The notes under the pieces were generated by a model that saw only the letters and a program-made list of their open reading frames with translations, made no database searches and was not told the origin of the DNA. The position numbers and the translations under genes were made by a program. 64,000 nucleotides of DNA. It comes from Streptomyces sp. S465. Its GTDB lineage: Bacteria; Actinomycetota; Actinomycetes; Streptomycetales; Streptomycetaceae. Below are positions 1-8,239 of this stretch, piece by piece (the first letter of the stretch is position 1; every line of letters begins with the position of its first letter). Location of the stretch: NCBI RefSeq assembly GCF_026898115.1, contig NZ_CP114036.1, positions 3,038,001 through 3,102,000 on the forward strand, written 5' to 3'.

Positions 1-970
1 ACCGCACCGCTTCCAACGTGGTCCCGCGACGCTTCCCCCACTCGTGCGGCTTGAACACACCGGACTGCGCCTGAATGATGGGAACGGTGTTGAAGTCGGT
101 TCCCAGTGCATTGCGAGCAGCGGCGAACAGCTCGTCGAGATCCGCGCCATAGCTGTTCAGGGTGAGGTAGTCGAACGGCAGGCCAGAGTTGGCCTTGACT
201 CGTTTCCGCAATGCATCGATCGTGGCTTGAAGGTGGGAGCGGCCACCTAGCTTCTCGCGGACGGGAGCGCTTGTCTTGATGAAGCTCGCCATACCGAACA
301 GCCCTCGAGGAGCGATCGCATTCGTGTAGGCGTCGTAGATGTCGACCATTTGCCTGACCGAGGCGCGGTTCGGGGATCCGGTGAGATTGTGACTCGGCTC
401 GTTCCACATGCACCAGCTGATCGGATAATCGCTGTAGAGCTTGGTCCACTTACCGATAGCATCCGCAGCGGCCGTCAAGTCGGTCGGCATGGGGAACAGG
501 TGTGGCCGTTTAGCCTTTTCGTAGTCCCACCACTGCTTCGGCGCGCCCATCAACTGGATCATGATCTCCATGTTGCGCCGTTGCAGCCCGGTGAACAGCT
601 TTTCGAGGAACTCATTCGGCAACACCGAGACCTCGTCGTTCTCACCCACCACGAAGGGGTATGGCGTCAACGAGGGGTAATCGGTCTCCGGAAAGCGGAT
701 CTCCCCGTCGTAGACCGCTGGCCGGATCTGGTCCATGTACGGCAGACTGTCCAGGATCTCAGTCATACTGAGGGCTCGCCCCACCCCGATCTTCGACTTG
801 AGCAGCGGAAAGAACTTCGCCTTCCCAAAATCTACCTGAAGTGTCGACGAGGAGGACTTTCCCTCGGAACTGCTGCAAGCGCCGAGGAGAGCTGCGGTCG
901 CGACCCCGGCGGCAGCCAGGACACCACGCCGGGTGTGCTCGACGGAAGTGGACTGAAATGGTTGTTCCAT
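1..970 (-). CDS. Tat-exported lipoprotein, glycoside-hydrolase-like (C-terminus outside window)
   Basis: Reading from an ATG at 970 there are about 323 codons without a stop, running off the left edge. The N-terminus carries a twin-arginine signal with lipobox (RRGVLAAAGV then LLGAC), so the protein should be exported folded and lipid-anchored. The body contains WCMWNEPS, the Asn-Glu pair after strand 4 of clan GH-A TIM-barrel glycosidases, where the Glu is normally the acid/base, and later LTLNSYGADLDE. This suggests a secreted carbohydrate-active enzyme, but family and substrate cannot be named. AGGAAAG lies just upstream of the ATG as ribosome site. Third codon positions are less GC-rich than in the core genes to the right, consistent with accessory origin. 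Confidence 0.7.
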   Translation of the reverse strand, partial: MEQPFQSTSVEHTRRGVLAAAGVATAALLGACSSSEGKSSSSTLQVDFGKAKFFPLLKSKIGVGRALSMTEILDSLPYMDQIRPAVYDGEIRFPETDYPSLTPYPFVVGENDEVSVLPNEFLEKLFTGLQRRNMEIMIQLMGAPKQWWDYEKAKRPHLFPMPTDLTAAADAIGKWTKLYSDYPISWCMWNEPSHNLTGSPNRASVRQMVDIYDAYTNAIAPRGLFGMASFIKTSAPVREKLGGRSHLQATIDALRKRVKANSGLPFDYLTLNSYGADLDELFAAARNALGTDFNTVPIIQAQSGVFKPHEWGKRRGTTLEAVR

Positions 971-1618
971 TACTGGTACTTCTTTCCTGAATTCGCGGTC
1001 GGCGCGGTAAGGAATGATTTCCCTGTTCGGGATCACGATTCACGTACTCCACGGCGATCACTCTCGCGGCGGCATCGACGAGTACATGGCTCGAGAGCCG
1101 AGGTTGCGCGGTGTCCGCAGTGGCCGAACTCCACCTCGATGCCGGTGCCGGTGCCGGTGCCGGTGCCGATGAAAGTGAGGCATGCAGGTCGCCTCCCGGT
1201 GCGGCCGTGGTGCGCTGCATACGTGAAGGAAGTGAAAATATTCGGTCGCAAAACCTCCGACTCCGACTTGCCAGCCTTTCATTCCGTCCGTGCACCGCAC
1301 AGCGGCGGCCCCACGGACCCGTTCCCCTCTTTTCTCCTAGATGCACTACAGCGCACCTTGGTTCACCACAGCACGCCGCCACGCCGCCCGCACTTTCTCG
1401 CCCTTCTCATACTTCCCTCTCGCAGCTTTGCGGGCATCGCTCGCGCTGCACGCCTTCTGTGCAGTTTTGCCTTTTTCGTTCTCCCTGCACCTCTGATCCG
1501 TTTTTTCACCTTTTTCGCAGCTCCTGCGTTTCCGCGTACCCGCTCAATTCTGGCTGTGCTTTTCTTTCCTCCTTTTCGTTTCCCTCGGAGAGGCTGGTGC
1601 CCTTGGCGTCGGCAGTGT
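971..1618. other. Intergenic, no gene seen; pyrimidine-rich tract
   Basis: No convincing coding frame is present. From about 1300 to 1600 the plus strand is strongly C/T-rich with several T runs, unlike the rest of the window. The only long minus-strand frame here would encode an improbable Lys/Arg-rich protein. Confidence 0.5.
1141..1167. repeat. GCCGGT hexamer tandem repeat (about 4.5 units)
   Basis: Four and a half perfect copies of GCCGGT lie in non-coding sequence upstream of the truncated lipoprotein gene. Confidence 0.9.
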
Positions 1619-1804
1619 TTGCTCACCGGATCTTCGACCAATTTCGGCAGCCCCAGCGGCCCGCGGATCCTCCGCGCTGGTGCGCCCGGTGGCGACGCCG
1701 ACCACACGGACGCCTGCACCCAGCCCACCCGCACATCTGATGGCGTCCCCGACCGCGACTTCCGCACTTACCTGGGGGCACCCGAGTGCGGTACGCACCA
1801 GCTC
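1619..1804 (-). pseudogene. Remnant of a HAD-superfamily hydrolase
   Basis: One minus-strand frame reads VAVGDAIRCAGGLGAGVRVV and then VATGRTSAEDPRAAGAAE. This matches the motif-IV region of HAD phosphatases, where VGD(T/A)..D is followed by GVRVVGVATGRTSAEELRAAGA. Only this part of about 60 residues is recognisable; the catalytic DxD end is absent and the Asp normally found after VGDxxxD has been lost. It is a decayed fragment with no start or ribosome site. The identification rests on motif memory alone. Confidence 0.55.
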
Positions 1805-1896
1805 CGGGCGCCCGTCAGCCAGTCCGTGGCTGCCCGGCCTGCTGGGAGACACGCTGCCCCGACCCTGCTCAGTGCTTGTACTTGGCTGACGTCCCG

Positions 1897-1929
1897 AGAC
1901 CCCCAACCGGGATCGGCTGGGGGTCTTTT
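1897..1929. terminator. Hairpin terminator next to tRNA remnant
   Basis: AGACCCCCA pairs with TGGGGGTCT across a short loop and is followed by TTTT on the plus strand. It sits just beyond the 3' end of the minus-strand tRNA-Val remnant, so it may originally have terminated that tRNA as well. Confidence 0.7.
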
Positions 1930-1932
1930 CGC

Positions 1933-1976
1933 TGGTGGGCGCAGACGGATTCGAACCGCCGACATCTGCCTTGTAA
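1933..1976 (-). pseudogene. 3' half of tRNA-Val(UAC), 5' half missing
   Basis: The minus strand reads from the anticodon loop (TTACAA) through GGCAG, the T-arm GGCGG-TTCGAAT-CCGTC and the acceptor strand TGCGCCC to an encoded ACCA. The CUUACAA-type loop and ACCA end match tRNA-Val(UAC). The D-arm and 5' acceptor strand are not there: sequence identity stops inside the anticodon loop exactly where the IS5-family element begins at 1976/1977. This copy cannot make a tRNA. An alternative is an attachment-site duplicate left by an integrative element. Confidence 0.75.
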
Positions 1977-1995
1977 GAGGGCATTTCATTTGGTG
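1977..1995. repeat. Terminal inverted repeat of IS, transposase 3' side
   Basis: GAGGGCATTTCATTTGGTG; pairs with the complement of 2818-2836 with two mismatches. Confidence 0.85.
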
Positions 1996-2797
1996 AGTCT
2001 GCGGTGGCATACGAGGGTTACCGCGATGGCGGTAAAGGCGAGGAAGTCCTCGGGCTTGCGCTCGTACCGGCAGTGGAGACGTCGGCATCCCGACAGCTAG
2101 GACACCGTCCGTTCCACAACCCAGCGGTGTCGGCCCAGGCGCTGGGAAGACTCGGTGCCCTTTCGGGCAATGCTGTGGGGGATCTGACGTAAGGAGAGCC
2201 ATCGCCGCAGGTGGGAGTAGTCGTAGCCCTTGTCGCCGTGGAGCTTGGCGGGCCGTCGGCGCCGGGGGCCGCGGCGGGAGCGCATGGGTGGGATGCCTCG
2301 GGCCAGCGGTATGAGGGCCTGACTGTCGTGAAGGTTGGCGGCGGAGATACCGAGTGAGAGGGGCAGGCCCTGGCGGTCGACGATCAGATGGATTTTCGAT
2401 CCGTTCTTGCCGCGGTCGGTCGGATTCGGTCCCGTCAGCCGCCCCCTTTGAGGGCGCGGACACTGACGGAGTCGATCGCGCACCGCGACCAGTCCAGCTC
2501 ACCGCGGGAGCCGAGCTCGTCGAGGACCAGGCGGTGGAGCTTGGCCCACACCCTCGCCTCGGTCCACTCGGTGAACCGGCGGAACGCGGTCACTCCCGAA
2601 GGGCCGAAGCCCGGGGGCAGCTGGTTCCATGTACAGCCTGAGGTGGCCACGAAGATGATCGCGGCCAGTACCTCCCGATTCCCGTGCCGACGCCGGCCGC
2701 CGCCTTGCGGTCGCTCCGGCGCAGGTGGCACCACTCGCTCGAACAACTCCCACAGACCGTCCGGAGCCATCCGCTCAACAAGCGAAGAAGTCACCAC
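1986..2797 (-). pseudogene. IS5-family transposase, -1 frameshift type, with internal amber stop
   Basis: The first frame (GTG near 2794-2797 down to 2435) holds the N-terminal domain (GCTWNQLPPGFGP, WAKLHRLVLDELG) and the first catalytic Asp (RCAIDSVSVRA). It overlaps a second frame (2483 to 2097) by about 49 bp; the shift is -1 at an AAAGGGGG slip site, the usual arrangement in this IS group. The second frame supplies the middle Asp (HGDKGYDY) and the catalytic Glu (RWVVERTVS). Four codons after that Glu, at 2097-2099, a Trp codon TGG has become TAG; the expected tail (CRRLH, then FTAIAVTLVCHRRLTK) follows in frame to a stop at 1986. The enzyme is probably dead or truncated by 37 residues. 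Confidence 0.85.
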
Positions 2798-2817
2798 ACC
2801 AGACTGCCGCAAGATCA

Positions 2818-2836
2818 CACCAAACGAAATGGCCTC
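2818..2836. repeat. Terminal inverted repeat of IS, transposase 5' side
   Basis: CACCAAACGAAATGGCCTC; pairs with the complement of 1977-1995 with two mismatches. Confidence 0.85.
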
Positions 2837-3255
2837 TAGAGCCAGCAGCTCCTCCAGTCCCGTCACTCCGGACGGAGCCGGCGAAATCCGCACAGTCGGC
2901 CGGGGCCAGGAACACGCTACCGACGCCGCCCTCAAGCGGGTCCGGGACCACTGCGCCATTCAGGGGTTGGAGATCCTGCGCATCGAGAACCTCGACGACC
3001 AGTATCCGGAGGACCAGCGGTCGAACTTCGCGCTGCTCCGCTTCTTCATCGCCAGACCGGAAGGACCGGACGTCTCCCAGTGGGGCCCGTCTGCCGCTGC
3101 CCGTCCCCGGTCCGGGGGCGGCTCACGAGGTCGCGCCGAGCGGCGATCTTCCCAGCGGGCCGGAAAGCTGCGTAGCCGCTCACGGCCACCGTCTGGGCCA
3201 CTGTGCGACCCTCTGGGCCACTGTAGGGCCACTTGATCTTGGGCTGGCCGAGTGA
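2837..3255 (+). pseudogene. Truncated 3' part of an unrecognised gene
   Basis: Directly right of the IS, a plus-strand frame with strong GC third positions encodes HATDAALKRVRDHC, LEILRIENLDDQY and FALLRFFIARPEGPDVSQWG with no start of its own. The IS has removed the 5' part. After about 3085 the coding signal seems to move into the neighbouring frame (ARLPLPVPGPGAAHEV, stop at 3255), which would mean an additional frameshift. I do not recognise the family. Confidence 0.5.
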
Positions 3256-3256
3256 A

Positions 3257-3293
3257 CGGGAGCCACCGCGTCGGCGCGGCGGCTCCCGCTTTC
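3257..3293 (+). terminator. Rho-independent-type hairpin
   Basis: CGGGAGCC and GGCTCCCG pair, extended by CCGCG/CGCGG around a TCGG loop, followed by CTTTCG. It follows the truncated gene tail. Confidence 0.75.
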
Positions 3294-3335
3294 GCGTCTG
3301 CGCAGGTCAGGATGGTTCTGCCCGCGTAGTGCGAC

Positions 3336-3412
3336 TGGTGGGGCGGGTGGGACTCGAACCCACGGCCGACGGATTATGAGTCCGCTGCTCTAACCGGCTG
3401 AGCTACCGCCCC
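3336..3412 (-). tRNA. tRNA-Ile2 (anticodon CAT, lysidine type)
   Basis: The 77-nt cloverleaf on the minus strand has acceptor GGGGCGG paired with CCGCCCC, an AGCTCAGCCGGTTAGAGC D-arm, anticodon stem GCGGA around CTCATAA, T-loop TTCGAGT, and an encoded CCA. A CAT anticodon in the context GACTCATAATC is characteristic of the tRNA-Ile whose C34 is modified to lysidine to read AUA, rather than of tRNA-Met. Elongator Met is the alternative reading of the anticodon. Confidence 0.85.
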
Positions 3413-3554
3413 GTAACGGCGCGTCGTACACATCTGCGCACGCCGTCTGCCGCAGCATAGCCGCTCATACGATCTGCTGCTTCGGAGGATCGGTGATGAG
3501 CGCCTCCATGGCTTCGATCATGACGTAGATCACGCCCGGCGGGGCCCGGAAATG

Positions 3555-3578
3555 AAAAAGGACCCCTCAAGGGGTCCT
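3555..3578 (-). terminator. Terminator of the tRNA-Asn pair
   Basis: On the minus strand AGGACCCCTTGAGGGGTCCT is followed by TTTTTC, a textbook intrinsic terminator 9 bp after the tRNA-Asn 3' end. Confidence 0.9.
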
Positions 3579-3586
3579 CCTCCCTG

Positions 3587-3659
3587 CTCCCCCGACTGGA
3601 CTCGAACCAGTAACCCTCCGGTTAACAGCCGAATGCTCTGCCAATTGAGCTACAGGGGA
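3587..3659 (-). tRNA. tRNA-Asn (GTT), copy 2
   Basis: The 73-nt cloverleaf has acceptor TCCCCTG paired with CGGGGGA, anticodon loop CTGTTAA, T-arm ACTGG-TTCGAGT-CCAGT, discriminator G and no encoded CCA. It is nearly identical to the copy 5 bp upstream, differing mainly in the anticodon stem, and shares its terminator. Confidence 0.95.
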
Positions 3660-3664
3660 CCGAG

Positions 3665-3737
3665 CTCCCCCGACTGGACTCGAACCAGTAACCTGCCGGT
3701 TAACAGCCGGCTGCTCTGCCAATTGAGCTACAGGGGA
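3665..3737 (-). tRNA. tRNA-Asn (GTT), copy 1
   Basis: First gene of the tandem pair; anticodon stem GCCGG/CCGGC around CTGTTAA. Both copies are transcribed leftwards and should be one transcript. Confidence 0.95.
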
Positions 3738-3985
3738 TTGCTCCGTGTGCCGCGACCGTGGCCCCGTCCGGGGCTCCCGGACGGCGTTCGCTCGCTGCGA
3801 CACATACATTAGCGCAAGCAGGGGGGTGCTCCGCCAATCGGTATGGCCGCGTCAGTCCTCGGGCGGTCCTCGGCCGATCCAGGGATGATCTTCTATGTGA
3901 TCGTGGGTGATCTGCGGCGCGGGCGGGTAGGCGTGCGGCACGACCCCGGGGTCCAGATGTGAAGGACAGCGAGAAGGGCAGGTCG

Positions 3986-4255
3986 ATGCGCTACCGGCTG
4001 ACGTTCATCACCGGGATGGCTGTGGGTTACGTACTGGGCACGCGAGCCGGCCGCGAGCGGTACGAACAGCTGCGGGAGTGCGCGCAGAAGTTCGCACGGA
4101 ACCCGGCCGTCCGCAATACCGCCGAGTCGGCCGCGCAGGGAGGCCGGCAGGCCGCCGTGCGCGCCCTGGACAAGGTGCGGCCGCTGCGCGAGAAGATCGG
4201 GCAGCGCGAGGCCCGCACCGGGACCGAGGACGACTGGGGCACCAGCAACACCTGA
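3986..4255 (+). CDS. YtxH-like small membrane-anchored protein
   Basis: The product has 89 residues. The N-terminal hydrophobic stretch YRLTFITGMAVGYVLGTRAG followed by RERYEQLRE is the YtxH-domain pattern: one membrane-anchor helix with a Gly-x-x-x-Gly face, then a charged, probably coiled-coil cytoplasmic tail rich in Ala, Arg and Glu. The start at ATG 3986 is chosen because GGGCAGG lies just upstream; an ATG nine codons earlier has no such site. The role is unknown, and the family is often linked to envelope or stress functions. Xylulokinase follows 25 bp later and may be co-transcribed. Confidence 0.75.
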   Translation: MRYRLTFITGMAVGYVLGTRAGRERYEQLRECAQKFARNPAVRNTAESAAQGGRQAAVRALDKVRPLREKIGQREARTGTEDDWGTSNT

Positions 4256-4280
4256 CGGCGGCGGTGGCATGATCTGATCC

Positions 4281-5783
4281 ATGGGGATAGTCGCCGGGTT
4301 GGACAGTTCGTCCGACAGCACACGAATCGTCGTCTGTGACACCGATACGGGTGCCGTGATCAAACAGGGGTACGCCCCGCACGCGGCCGGCGCCACCGGC
4401 GACGTGGATCCGCAGGCGTGGCTGATCTCCCTCGGTGAGGCCGCCGAGGGCGGGCTGCTCGAGGGGGTCCAGGCCATCGGCGTCTCGGCGCAGCAGCACG
4501 GGCTGCTGGCGCTGGACGCGGGCGGGGTGCTGGTGCGCCCCGCGTTGATGGGCAACGACAAGCGCGCGCAGTCCGCGGCCGCCGACCTCACCGAGGCGCT
4601 CGGCGGCCGCACCGCGTGGGCCCAGGCCGTCGGCGCCCTGCCGACCGCCTCGCAGCCGGTGGCCAAGCTGCGCTGGCTGACGCGGAACGAGCCGGAGGCG
4701 GCGCACCGCGTGGCCGAACTGATGCAGCCGCACGACTGGCTGGTGTGGCAGCTGCTGGGGCGGCCGGTGCGGCGGACGACCGACCGCGGCACGGCCTCCA
4801 GCAGCGGCTACTGGTCGGCGGCGACCGGCTCCTGGCGTCCCGACCTGGTCCAGCTGGCCCTCGGTCACCAGGTGCGGCTGCCGGAGGTCATCGGCCCGGC
4901 CGACGCCGCCGGGCACACCCCCGAGGGGCTGCTGATCTCCGCCGGGACGGGCGAGACCATGGCCGCCGCCTTCGGGCTCGGGGTCGGGGTCGGCGACGCG
5001 GTGATCTCGCTGGGCGCCTCCGGCTCGGTCTTCTCCATTCACCACGAGGCGCTGGCCGACCCGACCGGCACGATCCTGTCGTACGCGGACGCCACCGGGA
5101 TGCACCTGCCGGTGGTGCACACGCTCAACGCGGTCCGGACGCTGCGCGGTACGGCGGAACTGCTCGGCACGGACCTCGAGGGGCTCTCCGCGCTCGCGAT
5201 GAAGTCCACCCCGGGGTCGTACGGGCTGGTGCTGCTGCCGTATCTGGAGGGCGAGCGGACCCCGCATCTGCCGCATACGGCCGGCACGCTGACCGGGCTG
5301 CGGCGCGAGTCGATGAAGCCCGAGCACCTGGCGCGGGCCGCGTTCGAGGGGATGCTGTGCGGGCTCGCGGACGCGCTGGACGTGCTGCGCGGACGCGGCG
5401 TCCAGGTGCGGCGCGTCTTCCTGCTCGGGCCCGCGGCCGATCTCCAGGCCGTCCGCGCGATCGCGCCCGCGCTGCTGGGGGCGCAGGTCGTGGTGCCCCA
5501 GCCCGCCGACTACGCCGCCCTCGGCGCGGCCCGCCAGGCCACGTGGGCACTGGGCGTCGCGCACGGCACCCAGTCACCGCACGAGCCGCCGCGCTGGCCG
5601 GCCGCGGCAAGCCAGGTCTTCGAACCGGGCGACGACCTGCCGGTGGGCCAGGCGGTGCGGCAGCAGTACGTGGCGGTGCGGGAACAGACCCACCCCGGCG
5701 CCTTCGAGGCGGCGACCGGTGGGCACGAGCACCACGCGGACGGCCAGGTGCCCCCCGCCGGCGGGTACGAGACCGGAACCTGA
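4281..5783 (+). CDS. xylB: Xylulokinase (FGGY family)
   Basis: The 500-residue FGGY carbohydrate kinase opens with GIVAGLDSSSDSTRIVVCD, the phosphate-1 loop of the actin-like ATPase fold. It continues with SAQQHGLLALD, the substrate-side motif of xylulokinases (QQHG), and PHDWLVWQLLG. Residues ISLGASGSVFS and the C-terminal GAARQATWALG fit the second nucleotide-binding half. It would phosphorylate D-xylulose into the pentose phosphate pathway. No xylose isomerase lies next to it, but a xylan-use locus exists 28 kb away. The last 50 residues are a low-complexity His/Gly/Pro tail. Confidence 0.88.
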   Translation: MGIVAGLDSSSDSTRIVVCDTDTGAVIKQGYAPHAAGATGDVDPQAWLISLGEAAEGGLLEGVQAIGVSAQQHGLLALDAGGVLVRPALMGNDKRAQSAAADLTEALGGRTAWAQAVGALPTASQPVAKLRWLTRNEPEAAHRVAELMQPHDWLVWQLLGRPVRRTTDRGTASSSGYWSAATGSWRPDLVQLALGHQVRLPEVIGPADAAGHTPEGLLISAGTGETMAAAFGLGVGVGDAVISLGASGSVFSIHHEALADPTGTILSYADATGMHLPVVHTLNAVRTLRGTAELLGTDLEGLSALAMKSTPGSYGLVLLPYLEGERTPHLPHTAGTLTGLRRESMKPEHLARAAFEGMLCGLADALDVLRGRGVQVRRVFLLGPAADLQAVRAIAPALLGAQVVVPQPADYAALGAARQATWALGVAHGTQSPHEPPRWPAAASQVFEPGDDLPVGQAVRQQYVAVREQTHPGAFEAATGGHEHHADGQVPPAGGYETGT

Positions 5784-6110
5784 GGCCGCCCCCCGGCCCG
5801 TGCGGTCCGACGTACACGGCGGAGCTTCTGGCGCGGCCCGGCGTGTGCGCAGCGCGCGGCCTGGCGCGGCCGCGGCCAGCGCAGCACGGCCCGTACGTCG
5901 CGGGGCCGTGCGCGGCACAGGGGGTTTGCGCGCGGCGCGGCCCGTACGCGGCCCGGCCTGGCGCGGCGCGGCCTCCGCACGAACCCGGTCTGCGCGCGAT
6001 GTGGTCTGTGCACGGTTCTGCCTCGCACGACGCGGCCTGTGCACGGTTCTGCCTGTGCGCGGCCCGACCTGTACGCAGCACGATCTACGCACGGCCCAAC
6101 CCGTGCGCGG

Positions 6111-6518
6111 CCCCGCCCGTACGTCGGCCAACCCGTGCGCGGCGTGGGCCGTACACGACCCAACCCGTGCGCGGCGCGGCTTCTGGCGCGGGTCGGTGTG
6201 TGCGCGGCCCAAGCGCGGACGACCTGCGCGCGGCCCGACCCAGCACGACGCGGCCTCTACGCGGCGCAGCCTGCGCGACGGCCTCACCCATACGCGGCGC
6301 GGCCCGCGTGTCGGCCCCGCCCGTACGTCGGCCAACCCGTGCGCGGCGTGGGCCGTACACGACCCAACCCGTGCGCGGCGCGGCTTCTGGCGCGGGTCGG
6401 CGTGTGCGCGGCCCAAGCGCGGACGACCTGCGCGCGGCCCGACCCAGCACGACGCGGCCTCTACGCGGCGCAGCCTGTGCGACGGCCTCACCCATACGCG
6501 GCGCGGCCCGCGTATCGG
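6111..6518. repeat. 204-bp tandem duplication (2 copies)
   Basis: Copies at 6111-6314 and 6315-6518 are nearly identical, with only a few base differences, and abut directly. The period is a multiple of three. Near identity implies a recent duplication or ongoing gene conversion. Confidence 0.9.
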
Positions 6519-6529
6519 CCCATACGCGG

Positions 6530-6722
6530 CGTGGCCCGTGCGCGGCCCCACCCGTACACCGGCCGACCCATACGCGGCGTGGCCCGTGTGTCGGTCCCGC
6601 CCGTACGCCGGCCAACCCATACGCGGCGCGGCCCGTGCGCGGCCCCACCCATACGCCGGCCAACCCATACGCGGCGTGGCCCGTGTGCGGCCCCGCCCGT
6701 ACGCCGGGCGACCCGTGCGGGG
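6530..6722. repeat. 48/49-bp tandem repeat (4 copies)
   Basis: Units begin at 6530, 6578, 6627 and 6675 with CG(T/C)GGCCCGTG and end near CCATACGCGG. The second unit has one extra base. Each shows several substitutions, so this array is older than the adjacent 204-bp duplication. Confidence 0.85.
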
Positions 6723-6742
6723 CGTGGGCCGTGTGGGCGGGG

Positions 6743-7924
<1,182 letters not shown>

Positions 7925-8239
7925 GGGGGCGACCTCCAGGGTGATCGCTGCTGAGGGGGCAGAACGATCGGGTACGGCACGGCGGCCGCGCCGCCGTCCG
8001 TCCCGTACATCATGAGCGGATCTGCGAGGGATTCCGGCCCTACCCGGCCAACACCGCCGCGCTCCGAAGACTCAGGCACCGCACCCAGTGTGGAGTACGA
8101 CACAGGCCCGCCACGAGGGGCGTGCGGGCACTTTTTGCGCAGCGGCCCGTGACCGTACGACTACCCGGCGGCTACGCCCGTCCCCGCCGTCCGCTCCGTC
8201 CGCCGCGCGCCCGCGCGCCCGTTCGCCCCGCGGGGCCGC
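7925..8239 (-). promoter_or_regulatory. Spacer between dnaG and hrdA, probable hrdA promoter region
   Basis: The 315 bp separate the dnaG stop from the hrdA start, long enough for an independent promoter. No gene is seen. A clear -35/-10 pair could not be assigned with confidence. The GGAGG ribosome site of hrdA lies at the left end. Confidence 0.4.

Larger units (their letters stand above)
1977..2836 (-). mobile_element. IS5-family (IS427-group-like) insertion sequence
   Basis: The 860-bp element is bounded by 19-bp inverted repeats differing at two positions: GAGGGCATTTCATTTGGTG at 1977-1995, and the complement of GAGGCCATTTCGTTTGGTG at 2818-2836. It carries a two-frame transposase read on the minus strand. 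The size fits the IS427 group. Flanking bases (GTAA on the left, TAGA on the right) do not form a target duplication, and the two flanks are unrelated (tRNA half versus gene tail), so a deletion or recombination followed insertion. Confidence 0.85.
5784..6742. repeat. Intergenic repeat field built on a CGCGGC core
   Basis: About 0.95 kb between xylB and the sigma-factor gene consists of degenerate short repeats in which CGCGGC occurs more than 25 times, usually as CCGT(G/A)CGCGGC or CCATACGCGGC. Stops are almost absent in several frames on both strands, so long open frames cross it, but none has a ribosome site or a sensible protein sequence. Two higher-order tandem arrays sit inside it. GC dinucleotide alternation (GTGCGCG) is frequent. 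Confidence 0.85.

Noticed and set aside
1363..1767. 134-codon minus-strand frame with Lys/Arg-rich product
   Set aside because: It reflects a purine-rich strand; no start signal, and the HAD-like similarity is in another frame.
3336..3412. tRNA read as elongator tRNA-Met because of the CAT anticodon
   Set aside because: The GACTCATAATC context matches the lysidine-type tRNA-Ile2, so Ile is preferred, though not proved.
5784..6742. Repeat arrays considered as a CRISPR locus
   Set aside because: Units are tandem without unique spacers, lengths differ (204 and 48 bp), and no cas genes are present.
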